Below are positions 1-9,558 of a DNA stretch of 64,000 nucleotides, piece by piece. How positions within the stretch are numbered: position 1 is the stretch's first letter; every line of letters begins with the position of its first letter. The stretch is taken from assembly GCA_018873225.1 (NCBI GenBank), contig JAEILZ010000003.1, forward strand, positions 2,542,001-2,606,000. Direction: 5' to 3'. Made by a program: the position numbers and the translations under genes. Origin of the DNA: [Phialemoniopsis] sp. UDSM-2020. Its lineage: Eukaryota; Ascomycota; Sordariomycetes; Thyridiales; Thyridiaceae. The notes under the pieces were generated by a model. That model did not search any database, was not told where the DNA came from, and saw nothing but the letters and a program-made list of their open reading frames with translations.

Positions 1-1327
1 CCCGAATCCGTCAATTTGCTGATACCTTGTCGCCAAGTCTACCTTCAAAGTGGTTTCGACTTGGCGAAGCACGTTGCTTGGAGACGCCTCGACGAGAGCG
101 GCCAGCAAGAAGGCAGGGACGAGACGAGGATGGCGCATTTTCTTTGGCTGACCTGAATAGACAGTAAAGTAAGCACAGAGAGTGAAGGGGTCAATCCGAA
201 CTCATATGCAAGCGGATCGCAGAGGGAACTGAGGACAAGGTCTATATAAGTGTATTCACGACCTCCCATCTGCACACAATCTGCAAGGCACGCGGTGAAA
301 AGGAAGCATCTTTGGCTTCGATTTAGCCTATCGTACTATGGCACATCCGGACCTTGTAGTTGGGAAATGCAATATAGGGACTGCGGGTTCAGAGGCGTGT
401 AGGTTCTCCCAAATAGATTGCTTCGAATTTTGTAGCATCCTGGTCCCGATTCGCCGGTAGCAGCCGGGCAGCAAGGCTTCCTGTCACAGTATATGGCCCA
501 AGGAGAGTGGATGAATTTGTTTATTCCGGTCTGAAACTGACGATTTCCCAGCAGAGTCAACTTCGCGAGTAGAGAGGATAGTTTCACTCACTAGACATGG
601 CATAAACATCCCATGCTGATTTGAATGAAGAAAATGAATATATGTGGCATGTGGACAGAAAGTGGTTCGGGCGCAACAAGAGGCGCCGACAAGGAGAGAC
701 TCGATGATACTTTGGAGGCCGTCCTGGTGTCTGGGGGTTTAGTGCGTTCCACAACCTCGGCTGGAGGTACCCTCGCAAGTGGGTGTCAGAATGGTTGACG
801 GTTTTCCTTGTGGATGAACCTCGATCATTAACTGATCAACCAGGATTATCCCACTACCTAAGCATGAATGGATGATTCAGTCTGTTAGCAATTTGGGTAG
901 AGAATGATCCCAAACCGTCAACCTCGACACCCAAAACACCCCAGTCCGGACTCCATTCTCTCCACTGCTTCTTATCGGCACTTAAATCAATCCCACCTGA
1001 TCGATAGGAATTCTGTGGCGACTCGCAACATACCTACCTACCCAACCCTTCTTCAACAAGCACCGCTTCTTCGAGTCTACCAATAACGCGGATCGGCTTG
1101 ACACAATAATTCATCTTGCTACACAGTCAACATCGCCCCACGAGTTTTATCGCTCTCTGAACTTTCAGTAGCTTGCAGCGCCTGCTGACCTGGCAACTTG
1201 ACGATCGATCCCTGTGCCTTCCCCGCGCCTTGAACTCGGGACACGCCTAGCCGACCCCATGTCTTAACACATCGCATCGTCCTCGACTTTCGCGCCCTTG
1301 ACCTACTGAGGGTGCCTATCGATTGCT
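1..1327. other. left-edge intergenic region and promoter side of the RING gene
   Basis: No supportable gene. The minus strand has short open frames at 45-275, 336-587 and 584-778. The last two abut around a GTGAGT...CAG pair that resembles a 55-nt intron, but joining them gives no convincing protein and no ATG start. The right part is the 5' flank of the RING gene, with CT-rich tracts and a short TACCTACCTACCC motif near 1030. Confidence 0.4.
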
Positions 1328-3139
1328 ATGCCGCCTCCTAACACACCTGAAGACCTGGAACAAGAGTTTCAGCGAAGGCGGGCTGATAGCTACGCTGCTC
1401 GTCGTCAGCTTCGCGACAATTCCCCGGCTGACAGCAACGTTCTCGTGCCCGACACGGGCGCGCGTACTCTTCATGACGAGTCGTCGGAGCAAAGCAATGA
1501 GCAGTTTTTGGAGGATACGATTGAGGTAGACGGTCAAATATATCGGTGGCCCTCGGCAACCTCGACAAGAGGCTCGACGAACCTGCCCGCGAGTCCTGAG
1601 GGGCAAGAGCCGCTTCAGATCAACTTACCCCAGCCACGCCCCTCGAGCGGTGGTGGAAGCAGATCTCGTTCGCGCTCGCTTACACCGACACGACCTCGCC
1701 GATCCCGTGCGAGCCATTCCCAGTCACAAGCTGATCCTGCCCAAAGGAGGTCTCACACTACTACTGACCCTGCCAAGGCACAAGGTTTCGACTTGGCCGC
1801 GCTGGAATATGTCGGCGAGCACGACGACAACCTCGACTGTCCCATTTGCCAGTCACCTTTTGTCGAGCCGCATGTCATCAAGTGTGGCCACGTCTTTTGC
1901 GCCGAGTGTCTCGACAAGACGCTCGAGCATAATAAGACTTGTCCCATAGATCGCAGCAGGATTGAATATTGTTTCAGGGTTCCAGGTGGTAAGGACTGCG
2001 CACTACCGGCACCGTTAATCATTCGGAACCAGCTGGACGATCTTCGGGTAAAGTGTCCCAACAAGCTCTGCACTCATGTATGTGCGCGGGCCTTTGTCAA
2101 ACATCACTATACCAAAGACTGCCCTTACACCAAAGGGCCGTGCCCAGACCCAGAATGCGATAAGCTGGTCACTCGACTTGAAGCAGGCGACGGGATTTGT
2201 CTTCATCAGGAAGTCAAATGCGCCCAGTGCGATAAGGTCGTGGAGCTTGCCTCCCTTGAGGAACATTACGACTCAGATTGTACACAGACGTCCGTGAACT
2301 GCGAACTCTGCAAAGCTGAAATCCGGCGCCATCAGCGTGTCTCTCACCAGAAGATCTGCCCCGAGGTCGATCTGGCTTGCCAGCACGCGTCAGCAGGCTG
2401 TAGCTACAACGAGAAGCGCAAGGATTATGACGCTCAGCACGACCGCCACTGCCTCTACGGAATAGTTCTCAACATGCAACAACAGCACAACGCTGAGATG
2501 AACGATATGCGCTTCAAGCTCGCGAATAGCGAGGACCAGCTACGCAAAATCTCGCTCGATCGAGCTACTGGGCCCTCTTCGCCCCCGAGCCTCAGTGGCA
2601 GTCCTTTGGCTAATATAAACCTTGGCAGTCCATCGGGGGAGCGTTCTTCAAGGCGTCGGCGACGCTCATCACAACATCGCCTGTCGCATACAGAACTTTC
2701 TGGCCCGGACAGTACCGAGGGCGGTGACCAACCACTTGACGCCGAGGCGCGTCATCACCAGGTGCTGGCGACCCTTGATGTGTTCGACGCCAAGCTGGAG
2801 AATGTGCACCAATGCATTGCCGAGCTGGACGCGCGCCAGAACGCGTTACTGATGACCGAGGTCGTGCCGGTTAAGGACCAGCTCAACGCCCTACGCAGCG
2901 ATGTTGGGCATATCGGGATGCACGTTCGGTGGCTGCTAGAGCTACATCAGAAGAAACAGCGCGCAGGCTCTGCTGCCGCGGGTACGCTGAACGGAGCTGC
3001 GACCGCGAGTGGCGCGAGGGGACCAGCTGATTCGGGAAATCCCAATGGAGGAGGGAATCCTTCTGGTGGACAGCAAGAAGCTCATATGCGTTACGCCCCG
3101 AGACGACAGATGAGCGGAGAGAACCCGCCTCGGCTATGA
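1328..3139 (+). CDS. RING finger / TRAF-type zinc finger protein, putative E3 ubiquitin ligase
   Basis: Intronless frame of 603 residues starting at the first in-frame ATG. After a disordered N-terminus with an Arg/Ser-rich stretch (about 105-135), a C3HC4 RING begins near residue 170 (CPIC...CGHVFCAEC...CPID). It is followed by a Cys/His-rich region (about 235-380) with repeated TRAF-type zinc-finger spacing. Next come a short coiled-coil-prone stretch (about 385-405), another low-complexity linker, a second helical region (about 475-550) and a Gly/Asn-rich tail. RING plus TRAF-type zinc fingers is the arrangement of TRAF-like E3 ligases; fungal members lack the MATH domain and none is visible here. 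The role as an E3 ligase is inferred from the RING and the substrate is unknown. It is the first of several ubiquitin-related genes in this part of the window. Confidence 0.85.
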   Translation: MPPPNTPEDLEQEFQRRRADSYAARRQLRDNSPADSNVLVPDTGARTLHDESSEQSNEQFLEDTIEVDGQIYRWPSATSTRGSTNLPASPEGQEPLQINLPQPRPSSGGGSRSRSRSLTPTRPRRSRASHSQSQADPAQRRSHTTTDPAKAQGFDLAALEYVGEHDDNLDCPICQSPFVEPHVIKCGHVFCAECLDKTLEHNKTCPIDRSRIEYCFRVPGGKDCALPAPLIIRNQLDDLRVKCPNKLCTHVCARAFVKHHYTKDCPYTKGPCPDPECDKLVTRLEAGDGICLHQEVKCAQCDKVVELASLEEHYDSDCTQTSVNCELCKAEIRRHQRVSHQKICPEVDLACQHASAGCSYNEKRKDYDAQHDRHCLYGIVLNMQQQHNAEMNDMRFKLANSEDQLRKISLDRATGPSSPPSLSGSPLANINLGSPSGERSSRRRRRSSQHRLSHTELSGPDSTEGGDQPLDAEARHHQVLATLDVFDAKLENVHQCIAELDARQNALLMTEVVPVKDQLNALRSDVGHIGMHVRWLLELHQKKQRAGSAAAGTLNGAATASGARGPADSGNPNGGGNPSGGQQEAHMRYAPRRQMSGENPPRL

Positions 3140-4402
3140 AAGGGTTCCTCTGCTTTGTACCGAGGCGGTGGATTACGATCTAGGTTCTCACTCTGACGTC
3201 GCACAACGCTTGGCTCATGCAAAGCCTATTACGAGTGTGCTTTATGGGGTCTTATAATGCCAGTCATATTGGGTTGCCGGGGAGAGAGGAGTTTTGTTTT
3301 AACAGTGAATCAGCCGTTGTTGATTTCGGCGTTGAAGGATGGGACATGGTTTAGCATAGCGACACGAGGTTCAGGGGTATGGGACTGGCCGGAGATACCC
3401 CTCTTGTCCAATTAGCTGCATTGGAAGGAGACATATCAAATTCTCAATTCTTTGATACTGTGTATTGATTCGATCGAGTGACGCCGTGGAGGCTGGATGC
3501 CCTTGACGTGCCATTGTTCAATCGGCCAAGCCACAACAGAATTACACATGGCAATATCCAAGCCACTTGATCATTGATTAAAGAACGGCGTCTCGACAGG
3601 ATAAAAGAATCATGTGTATGGAATAGGGACCAATTCTGAGAGCTGCCAACTGTGGCTGGGAATTGTTGCTGCCTGGAGGCGACAGGTACGCCTGAATGAC
3701 TCGAGCTTGGGGCGAAGATGACGCAAAAAACAGAGCGCAAGCCACTCCAGGGCCGCCAGTCTGGGGTAGCTGCTAGGTACCAGTTCGCCTGTTCCACCCC
3801 TGCTAGCGCCGCCAGTGGATAAATTTACAGTTCAGTTGGTACTCCAAGTACTGGGAAGAGGCTTTATTAATGTTGCCTTGGATTTCGAGCAGGACACGAC
3901 TGTGTAATTGAATGTGCTGTTGTTGGCTTGAGAAATACCTCATCGTGTATTTTTGCTGCACTTGGTTGCCAACTGCCATTGCTCGATCATTGTGTCTTAC
4001 GGAGAAGCAGCTGTTTGGCGGACTGAACATCCCAGCATTGAAAGACCAAGCCCGGCACATCAGGTACGAGTTACGGGTACGTATCTTATCTCGTCTTTTC
4101 CGGCGCCACTACTGGTCCTTGCCCGACCCGCTGACGCAACCTGCCAGGCGTCCTGGACCAGGTAGAACAGCTCTTCTGATCACCACCATCCACGTCCACG
4201 GCCAAGCCCCCAGCTTCACACCTTTTTCCAACCTTTCTCAGTCGTAAGCTGTTTCCGCCACTTGACGTGGCCTCCGACAGACCATTTCACCTTCCACGCC
4301 GACAATCCGCTGCCGAGAATCTTCACTGCAATAAGCATTCTCATAATCTTTCGTGCTGAGCGATCTTCCAACCTCGCAACAGTGCGGGGTTGAGAGACCA
4401 CG
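3140..4402. other. intergenic region between the RING and MINDY genes
   Basis: About 1.26 kb without a supported gene. Short frames at 3444-3797 (-), 3803-4060 (-) and 3912-4247 (+) lack recognisable domains. The last 250 bases are pyrimidine-rich, as expected for a fungal 5' leader. Confidence 0.4.
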
Positions 4403-7306
4403 ATGGTTGCACGCAAACCTGTGCCTCAGGATGCGGCGGCAAGCACCGTTGCTCCTCCAGAACTACGCATAGAGGACATGCGACAGGATCTCTGGTCTCC
4501 AACAGAATCCGAGCAAACAGACGAGAATGCATGGGCTAGCGAGAACCGCGACATTCGGCCCACGCAGCAGCAACAACCTGGTTCCGGGCCTGCAGAAACG
4601 GTCCCCGCAGCCCTTCGACCTGGAAATGCCGGAAACTATTCTGATTTCGAGCAAGAAGAGGAGGTTGTCTGGGGTGCACCATCACAGAGGGTAGATGAGC
4701 CTGCTCCCAAAGATACGGCACAGAACCTCTCCCATGTCCCGACTGTTCTACGCCCGGGAGGCGGACTGAAGCACGAGACGAACCCTTTCAAGAGGAAGCC
4801 AACTCCCGGGGCTGCCCCTGAAGCTACCAACATTCCGCCGATGCCCAGTGCTAGCCCACCACCACCTCCGCCTCCGCCCCCGACAGGCGCTTTCTCCGAA
4901 CTCACCATGAACGACTCGAGCAAGAACCCTTGGCAACCCGCCTTGGACGACAAAGGCCCTTCGCCTGGGCCTCCATCGAATCTCCCAGATACGTCGGACC
5001 AGGCATCTGGAAAGAATGTATGGTCTTCCCAACAGGCATCGCGAGAGCCATCTCGGAAGCCTTCCCAAACGGGTCTCTCTGGCTCGCCTGCCTTGTTGTC
5101 CCTGGCATCTGATGAGGAAGGATCAGCAGCATGGGATGAAGTTCCACCGCATGACGCTGCACCACCTCCCCGACCGCCGCTTCCCGTTGGGCCTTCGGAC
5201 GAGGAAGCATTTGGCGACCAGCATGCTTGGGACGATGTCCGACTTCTCGACAAAGGAAAGGCTCCGGCTAAACAGCCCATCCCAGATTTGTCGACGCAGG
5301 GAGCGCCTGATGGCTGGAATCTGGTCGACGCAGGTCCTGTACCAGGACAGTTATCGAGACAGAGTACGTGGGAGAATTTTGAAGACGACGAAGAGGAACG
5401 ACAGGGGGCGAAGAAAGAAAAAGCTCCCGCCGGGCCCCCTGAACCGATGGCGGGCCAACCGGAAGGACCTCCAGCAGAACCCCCAGCCTTGCCTCCCAGG
5501 AGGTCTACTGAGGGACCTCCGCCTCAACCACCACGCCGAGTAGAAACGGACCGGACGGAGACCTATGCGATCAAGAATATTACGTGGCACGATGCAAGAT
5601 CTTCCAAGAACCCGCGAGTGTCCCCCATCCTTGTCCAGAATGCCAACGGCCCATGCCCCTTGGTAGCTCTGGTCAACGCGCTTACGTTGACAACACCAGC
5701 GGACCTCAATACTGCGCTTGTGGAGACACTCCGAACAAGGGAACAAGTGAGCTTGGAGCTACTCCTCAACGCCGTCTTTGACGAACTCATGTCGTCAAGG
5801 CGAACAAACCAAGACAGTGAGCTGCCGGACGTGACTGAACTGTATGTCTTCCTGAAAGGACTCCATACGGGCATGAACGTCAATCCACGGTTTATCCCTA
5901 CACTCGATACTGTCAAGGCGTTCAAACGTACTTCTTTGACCCATCTTCATCCCACAGAGCGTGGCGACCTTATACCTGGCACGTTTGAAGACACGAAGGA
6001 AATGAAACTCTACGCTACTTTTGCCATTCCTCTCCTTCACGGGTGGATCCCGCCAAGGGACGATGCTGTTTATGACGCTCTCGAGAGGCGCGCAGCATCG
6101 TATGAGGATGTGCAAAACATCCTCTTCCGAGAGGAAGAGCTGGAGGAGAAGCTGAGCAGTCCTACTCAGGCGGGACTCTCTGAGGAAGAACAAGAGCTCT
6201 ATCAGGATATCCTTACAATCAAGTCCTTCCTCAGCATATCGGCTACGCAGCTGACAGCATGGGGTCTGGACGTGCTCACAAAAGCCATACAACCCGGCAC
6301 TATCGCTATTCTGTTCCGTAACGACCACTTCTCAACCCTTTACCGCCACCCGCAAACTCTCGAGCTCTTCGTCTTGGTGACAGATGCTGGTTACGCTGGT
6401 CACGCGGAGGTGGTCTGGGAAACCTTGACAGATGTCAATGGTGAGCAGTCCGAATTCTTCTCGGGCGACTTCCGTCTGGTTGGCGGTGCCAGTCACCACG
6501 CACAGGGTGGCGGAAGCGCAAGCCAAGTTCCAGGGAGTTTCCCAGGTTCGTCCAGTGGCGGCGACGGATGGACGGCGTTTGAAGGCCGTGAAGGGGGTGA
6601 TCGCCAATCGATGCAGCAGGAACCACCACTATCTCCCGCGCACGAGCAAGAAGACCGGGACCTTGCACTGGCGCTCCAACTTCAAGAGGAGGAAGACGAG
6701 CGACATCGTCAAGAACAAGCTCGCAGAAACCGAGAGAGTCAGCTCTCTGAGCAGTTCATTGAACAGCAGGCGAGCCAGCCAACCCCAGCGACCCGGGGGC
6801 GCGGTGGGCCGGCAATGCCACTTCGTGGAGGCCGGGATGCATTCAACAACGAGCGGCGCCGGCGCAGCTCGGCTGGCCTTTCTATACCCGTCACCTCGAC
6901 GAGCAACAACAGCAGCACAGCAAGCATCTCCACTGCTGCGACTAGAGGTCGTGGCGGACGGACAGGGCAAGTTGTGCGACCGCTCGTGCCGCCGGCCGGA
7001 TCTACACGGCTGACGACGCGGCCGCCGGAGGACGGGCTGGACGATGCTCCGCCTTCATACGAGCAGGCAGCCTCCCAGACCGCCTATGACCCCCCGGCAG
7101 GCCATCCGAGTCACCCCTCGAGCAGCCCCGACAGACGGTCTGCTAGCATATCGAGTCCAAGCGCGTCGACGTCCCGGATCAGACCGGTGCCTAGTAACAA
7201 TAGTAGCAGACTCGGCGTCGGGTCACCGCCGGCCATGCGGCAGAGCGCATCTCCCGCGGCCAACGCGCCAGGCGGCGGTAGGGATAAAGACTGCGTCGTC
7301 ATGTAA
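4403..7306 (+). CDS. MINDY-family deubiquitinase (FAM63/DUF544) with C-terminal CaaX box
   Basis: Intronless, 967 residues. The N-terminal 380 residues are disordered and Pro-rich (a run of nine prolines near residue 155). The MINDY domain spans about 385-680. Its conserved cysteine loop NANGPCPLVALVNAL places the nucleophile at Cys418, and the histidine loop RNDHFSTLY places the likely catalytic His at 642. MINDY enzymes are cysteine proteases that trim K48-linked polyubiquitin from the distal end. Around residues 752-775 an acidic, Leu/Ala-rich helix (LALALQLQEEEDE) resembles the ubiquitin-interacting motif found after the catalytic domain in MINDY-1/2. The tail is Ser/Arg/Gly-rich and ends in CVVM, a good farnesylation-type CaaX box, so membrane anchoring is inferred. 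The gene lies between a RING protein and Ufd2. Confidence 0.9.
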   Translation: MVARKPVPQDAAASTVAPPELRIEDMRQDLWSPTESEQTDENAWASENRDIRPTQQQQPGSGPAETVPAALRPGNAGNYSDFEQEEEVVWGAPSQRVDEPAPKDTAQNLSHVPTVLRPGGGLKHETNPFKRKPTPGAAPEATNIPPMPSASPPPPPPPPPTGAFSELTMNDSSKNPWQPALDDKGPSPGPPSNLPDTSDQASGKNVWSSQQASREPSRKPSQTGLSGSPALLSLASDEEGSAAWDEVPPHDAAPPPRPPLPVGPSDEEAFGDQHAWDDVRLLDKGKAPAKQPIPDLSTQGAPDGWNLVDAGPVPGQLSRQSTWENFEDDEEERQGAKKEKAPAGPPEPMAGQPEGPPAEPPALPPRRSTEGPPPQPPRRVETDRTETYAIKNITWHDARSSKNPRVSPILVQNANGPCPLVALVNALTLTTPADLNTALVETLRTREQVSLELLLNAVFDELMSSRRTNQDSELPDVTELYVFLKGLHTGMNVNPRFIPTLDTVKAFKRTSLTHLHPTERGDLIPGTFEDTKEMKLYATFAIPLLHGWIPPRDDAVYDALERRAASYEDVQNILFREEELEEKLSSPTQAGLSEEEQELYQDILTIKSFLSISATQLTAWGLDVLTKAIQPGTIAILFRNDHFSTLYRHPQTLELFVLVTDAGYAGHAEVVWETLTDVNGEQSEFFSGDFRLVGGASHHAQGGGSASQVPGSFPGSSSGGDGWTAFEGREGGDRQSMQQEPPLSPAHEQEDRDLALALQLQEEEDERHRQEQARRNRESQLSEQFIEQQASQPTPATRGRGGPAMPLRGGRDAFNNERRRRSSAGLSIPVTSTSNNSSTASISTAATRGRGGRTGQVVRPLVPPAGSTRLTTRPPEDGLDDAPPSYEQAASQTAYDPPAGHPSHPSSSPDRRSASISSPSASTSRIRPVPSNNSSRLGVGSPPAMRQSASPAANAPGGGRDKDCVVM

Positions 7307-7916
7307 TGGGTGACGCCACACCCAAAGTACCTCTTGCATTACAGGGGCGTTGGGATGGGAAAGGGATATATGTATATCTTTTTTAGCGATGCGATACGTA
7401 GCGTGCAAAGCAAGCAATACAATGGAATCATCTCATGTCACAATTCAGAAAGCCAGAAAAGGCTAAGCGCAGCTGTCAAACCCGTAGGTGATTAGGTGCC
7501 ATGTCCCCGGAATGCTACCCTGTGATGTGTGCAAAGCCCGTACCTGAGCGCCCCCTTTTTCCAGGCACTAAGTAGATCGCCCGGAGATTTCCAGGATGCG
7601 AGGTGGTCGGACCTTGCTTGGCCGACAAATTGAATCATGGACCCCAACACACACTCACATCTGAGTTTCCAGTTTTCCCCAGATCTGACAACCACGCCAC
7701 CACTTAGGCTTGTCACCCATCTTTGACATCATCGACTAACAAGGCAAAGGATACGGTCATTTTGTGCGAATCACGACGCAACCGCTGCGGAGGATCCGTC
7801 AATGCGGCAAGGACTCATAGGTTAATTGTGTTCTGTGCATACTCAGACCTGGAAACTTCTTTTTCTCTCACTGCCCTTCCAACATACATCTCACCGCTGT
7901 CTATTTGTAAACAAAC
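7307..7916. other. intergenic region, MINDY 3' flank and 5-alpha-reductase-like promoter
   Basis: About 600 bases with no supported gene. Short frames on both strands (7492-7716 minus, 7723-7998 plus) look non-coding; the second merely runs into the first exon of the next gene in another frame. Confidence 0.35.
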
Positions 7917-8947
7917 ATGGCCATCATCGAGGGTTGGTTCCCTCCGAGCAGGGAGAACTATGATACCATCCTGTTTTTCTGGCAGTTGTTTCCCATAGTA
8001 AGTGCATGTTTTCTCATATAGTCAGTCTCACAGAAAGTATCAGTGCAGCTGCATGCGCCGCGTGAGAGACGTTCCTGTTCTCTCACTCTCACTCTCGGCC
8101 TCCACCCACCATGAGTCCAGATTCACTAACCGCCTCAAAAAAACAGTTTGCATCCCTCCAGTGGCTGACCTCGTGGTACGGCATGGGCAAGACCTCGGTC
8201 AAGTCGCCCCTCAACATCCCGGGACGCATCGCCTGGATCACCATGGAGTGCCCGGGCTTCCTGACCCTGCTCTACACGCTCTACTCGGTCCGCGCCCGCG
8301 AAGGGATCGCCGACCTGCCCTGGCAGAACCAGGTCCTCGCCGCCCTCTTCGTCATCCACTACTCGTACCGCGCCATCCTCTACCCGCTCATCGCGCCCTC
8401 CATGTCCCCGATCCATGTCCTCGTCTGGGCCTTTGCGCTGTGCTTCCAGCTCGCCAACGGCACCTGCCTCGGCGGGTGGCTCGCGGGATACGGCGGCGGC
8501 CCCACCTCGGCCGCCGCCTGGCAGCGCCAGCTCGCGCCGTTCCCGACGCTGCAGTTCGCGTGCGGGATCGCCCTCTTCTACGTCGGCCTCGCGGCCAACT
8601 ACTACCACGACGACGAGCTGCGCGAGATCCGCCGCCGCGAGGAGGAGCGCCTGCGCCGCGTCGCGCGCGAGCAGGGGAAGCCCCTCGGCAGCGTCGAGAA
8701 GCACTACTCGATCCCCAAGGCCGGCCTGTTCAAGTACCTGCTGTACCCGCACTACCTCGTCGAGTGGATCGAGTGGACGGGCTTCTACATGGCCGCCGGC
8801 TGGACGTGCGTGCCCGCGCGCATGTTTGTCGTCAACGAGGTGTTTGCCATGCTGCCCCGCACCGTGAGCGGCAAGAAGTGGTACCGCGAGAGGTTCGGCG
8901 AGGAGAAGATCAGGGGCAAGTGGGCCGTCATCCCGGGCGTCATTTGA
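7917..8947 (+). CDS. 3-oxo-5-alpha-steroid 4-dehydrogenase (5-alpha-reductase) family membrane protein
   Basis: Two exons, 7917-7997 and 8147-8947, give 293 residues. The donor is GTAAGT at 7998. CACTAAC near 8124-8130 is a good branch site before the CAG at 8144-8146 (an in-frame alternative acceptor ends at 8161). Without the first exon the protein would lack its conserved N-terminus (MAIIEGWFPPSRENYD...). Several hydrophobic segments and the C-terminal segment ending in GKKWYRERFGEEKIRGKW fit the steroid 5-alpha-reductase fold, whose members reduce enone double bonds with NADPH in the ER membrane. The substrate is unknown: fungal homologues are usually annotated as 3-oxo-5-alpha-steroid 4-dehydrogenase without biochemical proof. 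Exon 2 is much richer in G/C at third positions than the neighbouring genes. Confidence 0.82.
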
Positions 8948-9558
8948 GTCTCTGCACAGGGCGGGAAGAGCAGGCGACGTACGTGGTACCGATATCACTG
9001 CAGGTGAGGGGCCCAGTGAGTTTGGGGGAAAGAGCCACAACATTTGCTGGTGTGTGTATGTCTGTGGTCTCCTAAAAAGGATAGAGTAGAAAACTAGACA
9101 GTTAGGATTGGCTGGACAATTGCATGACCTAGACAAAGTAGACTAGAGCTGGTGTTGGGAGAGCCTCCTTCCGAGCCTTATCGCTGAGATGACCGAGGAC
9201 ATGGAATCATAATGAGAGAAACTGCCGCTTTGGAAACACCGAGCATTTCTGTGCCTTACAAGTAATCAAGTGTTCATAACAAAGTCTTGCTAACGGCTGT
9301 ATTCTTCTCTATGGTCATAATCACTCGCTACATGCAAGCCAAGCAAGGTGACACTATCAGTACTATTCCAGACCTGCGAGCAATCTCATGTTGAGCTGCA
9401 AGCTGGGTCGTTGTCAAGGTACCTCGTCCAAATATCGGCTGCCCCATGTGGGATGTGCCCCAAAAACACAGCCTTCTTCGAAGGACAAGACGTGCCTTTC
9501 GCACACATCTTCATTAATACCGTCGATGCTATCCTTCCCCCAAAACATACACCATGAT
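8948..9558. other. convergent intergenic region
   Basis: 3' flanks of the 5-alpha-reductase-like gene (+) and Ufd2 (-). Only short frames are seen and none is supported. Confidence 0.4.

Noticed and set aside
336..778. Two minus-strand frames that could be joined by a GTGAGT...CAG intron
   Set aside because: The joined product has no ATG start, no domain, and the phase gives an early stop in one option.
8135..9136. 333-codon minus-strand frame opposite the 5-alpha-reductase-like gene
   Set aside because: A shadow produced by the high GC3 of the real gene; rich in Arg, Ala, Glu and Val with no domain.
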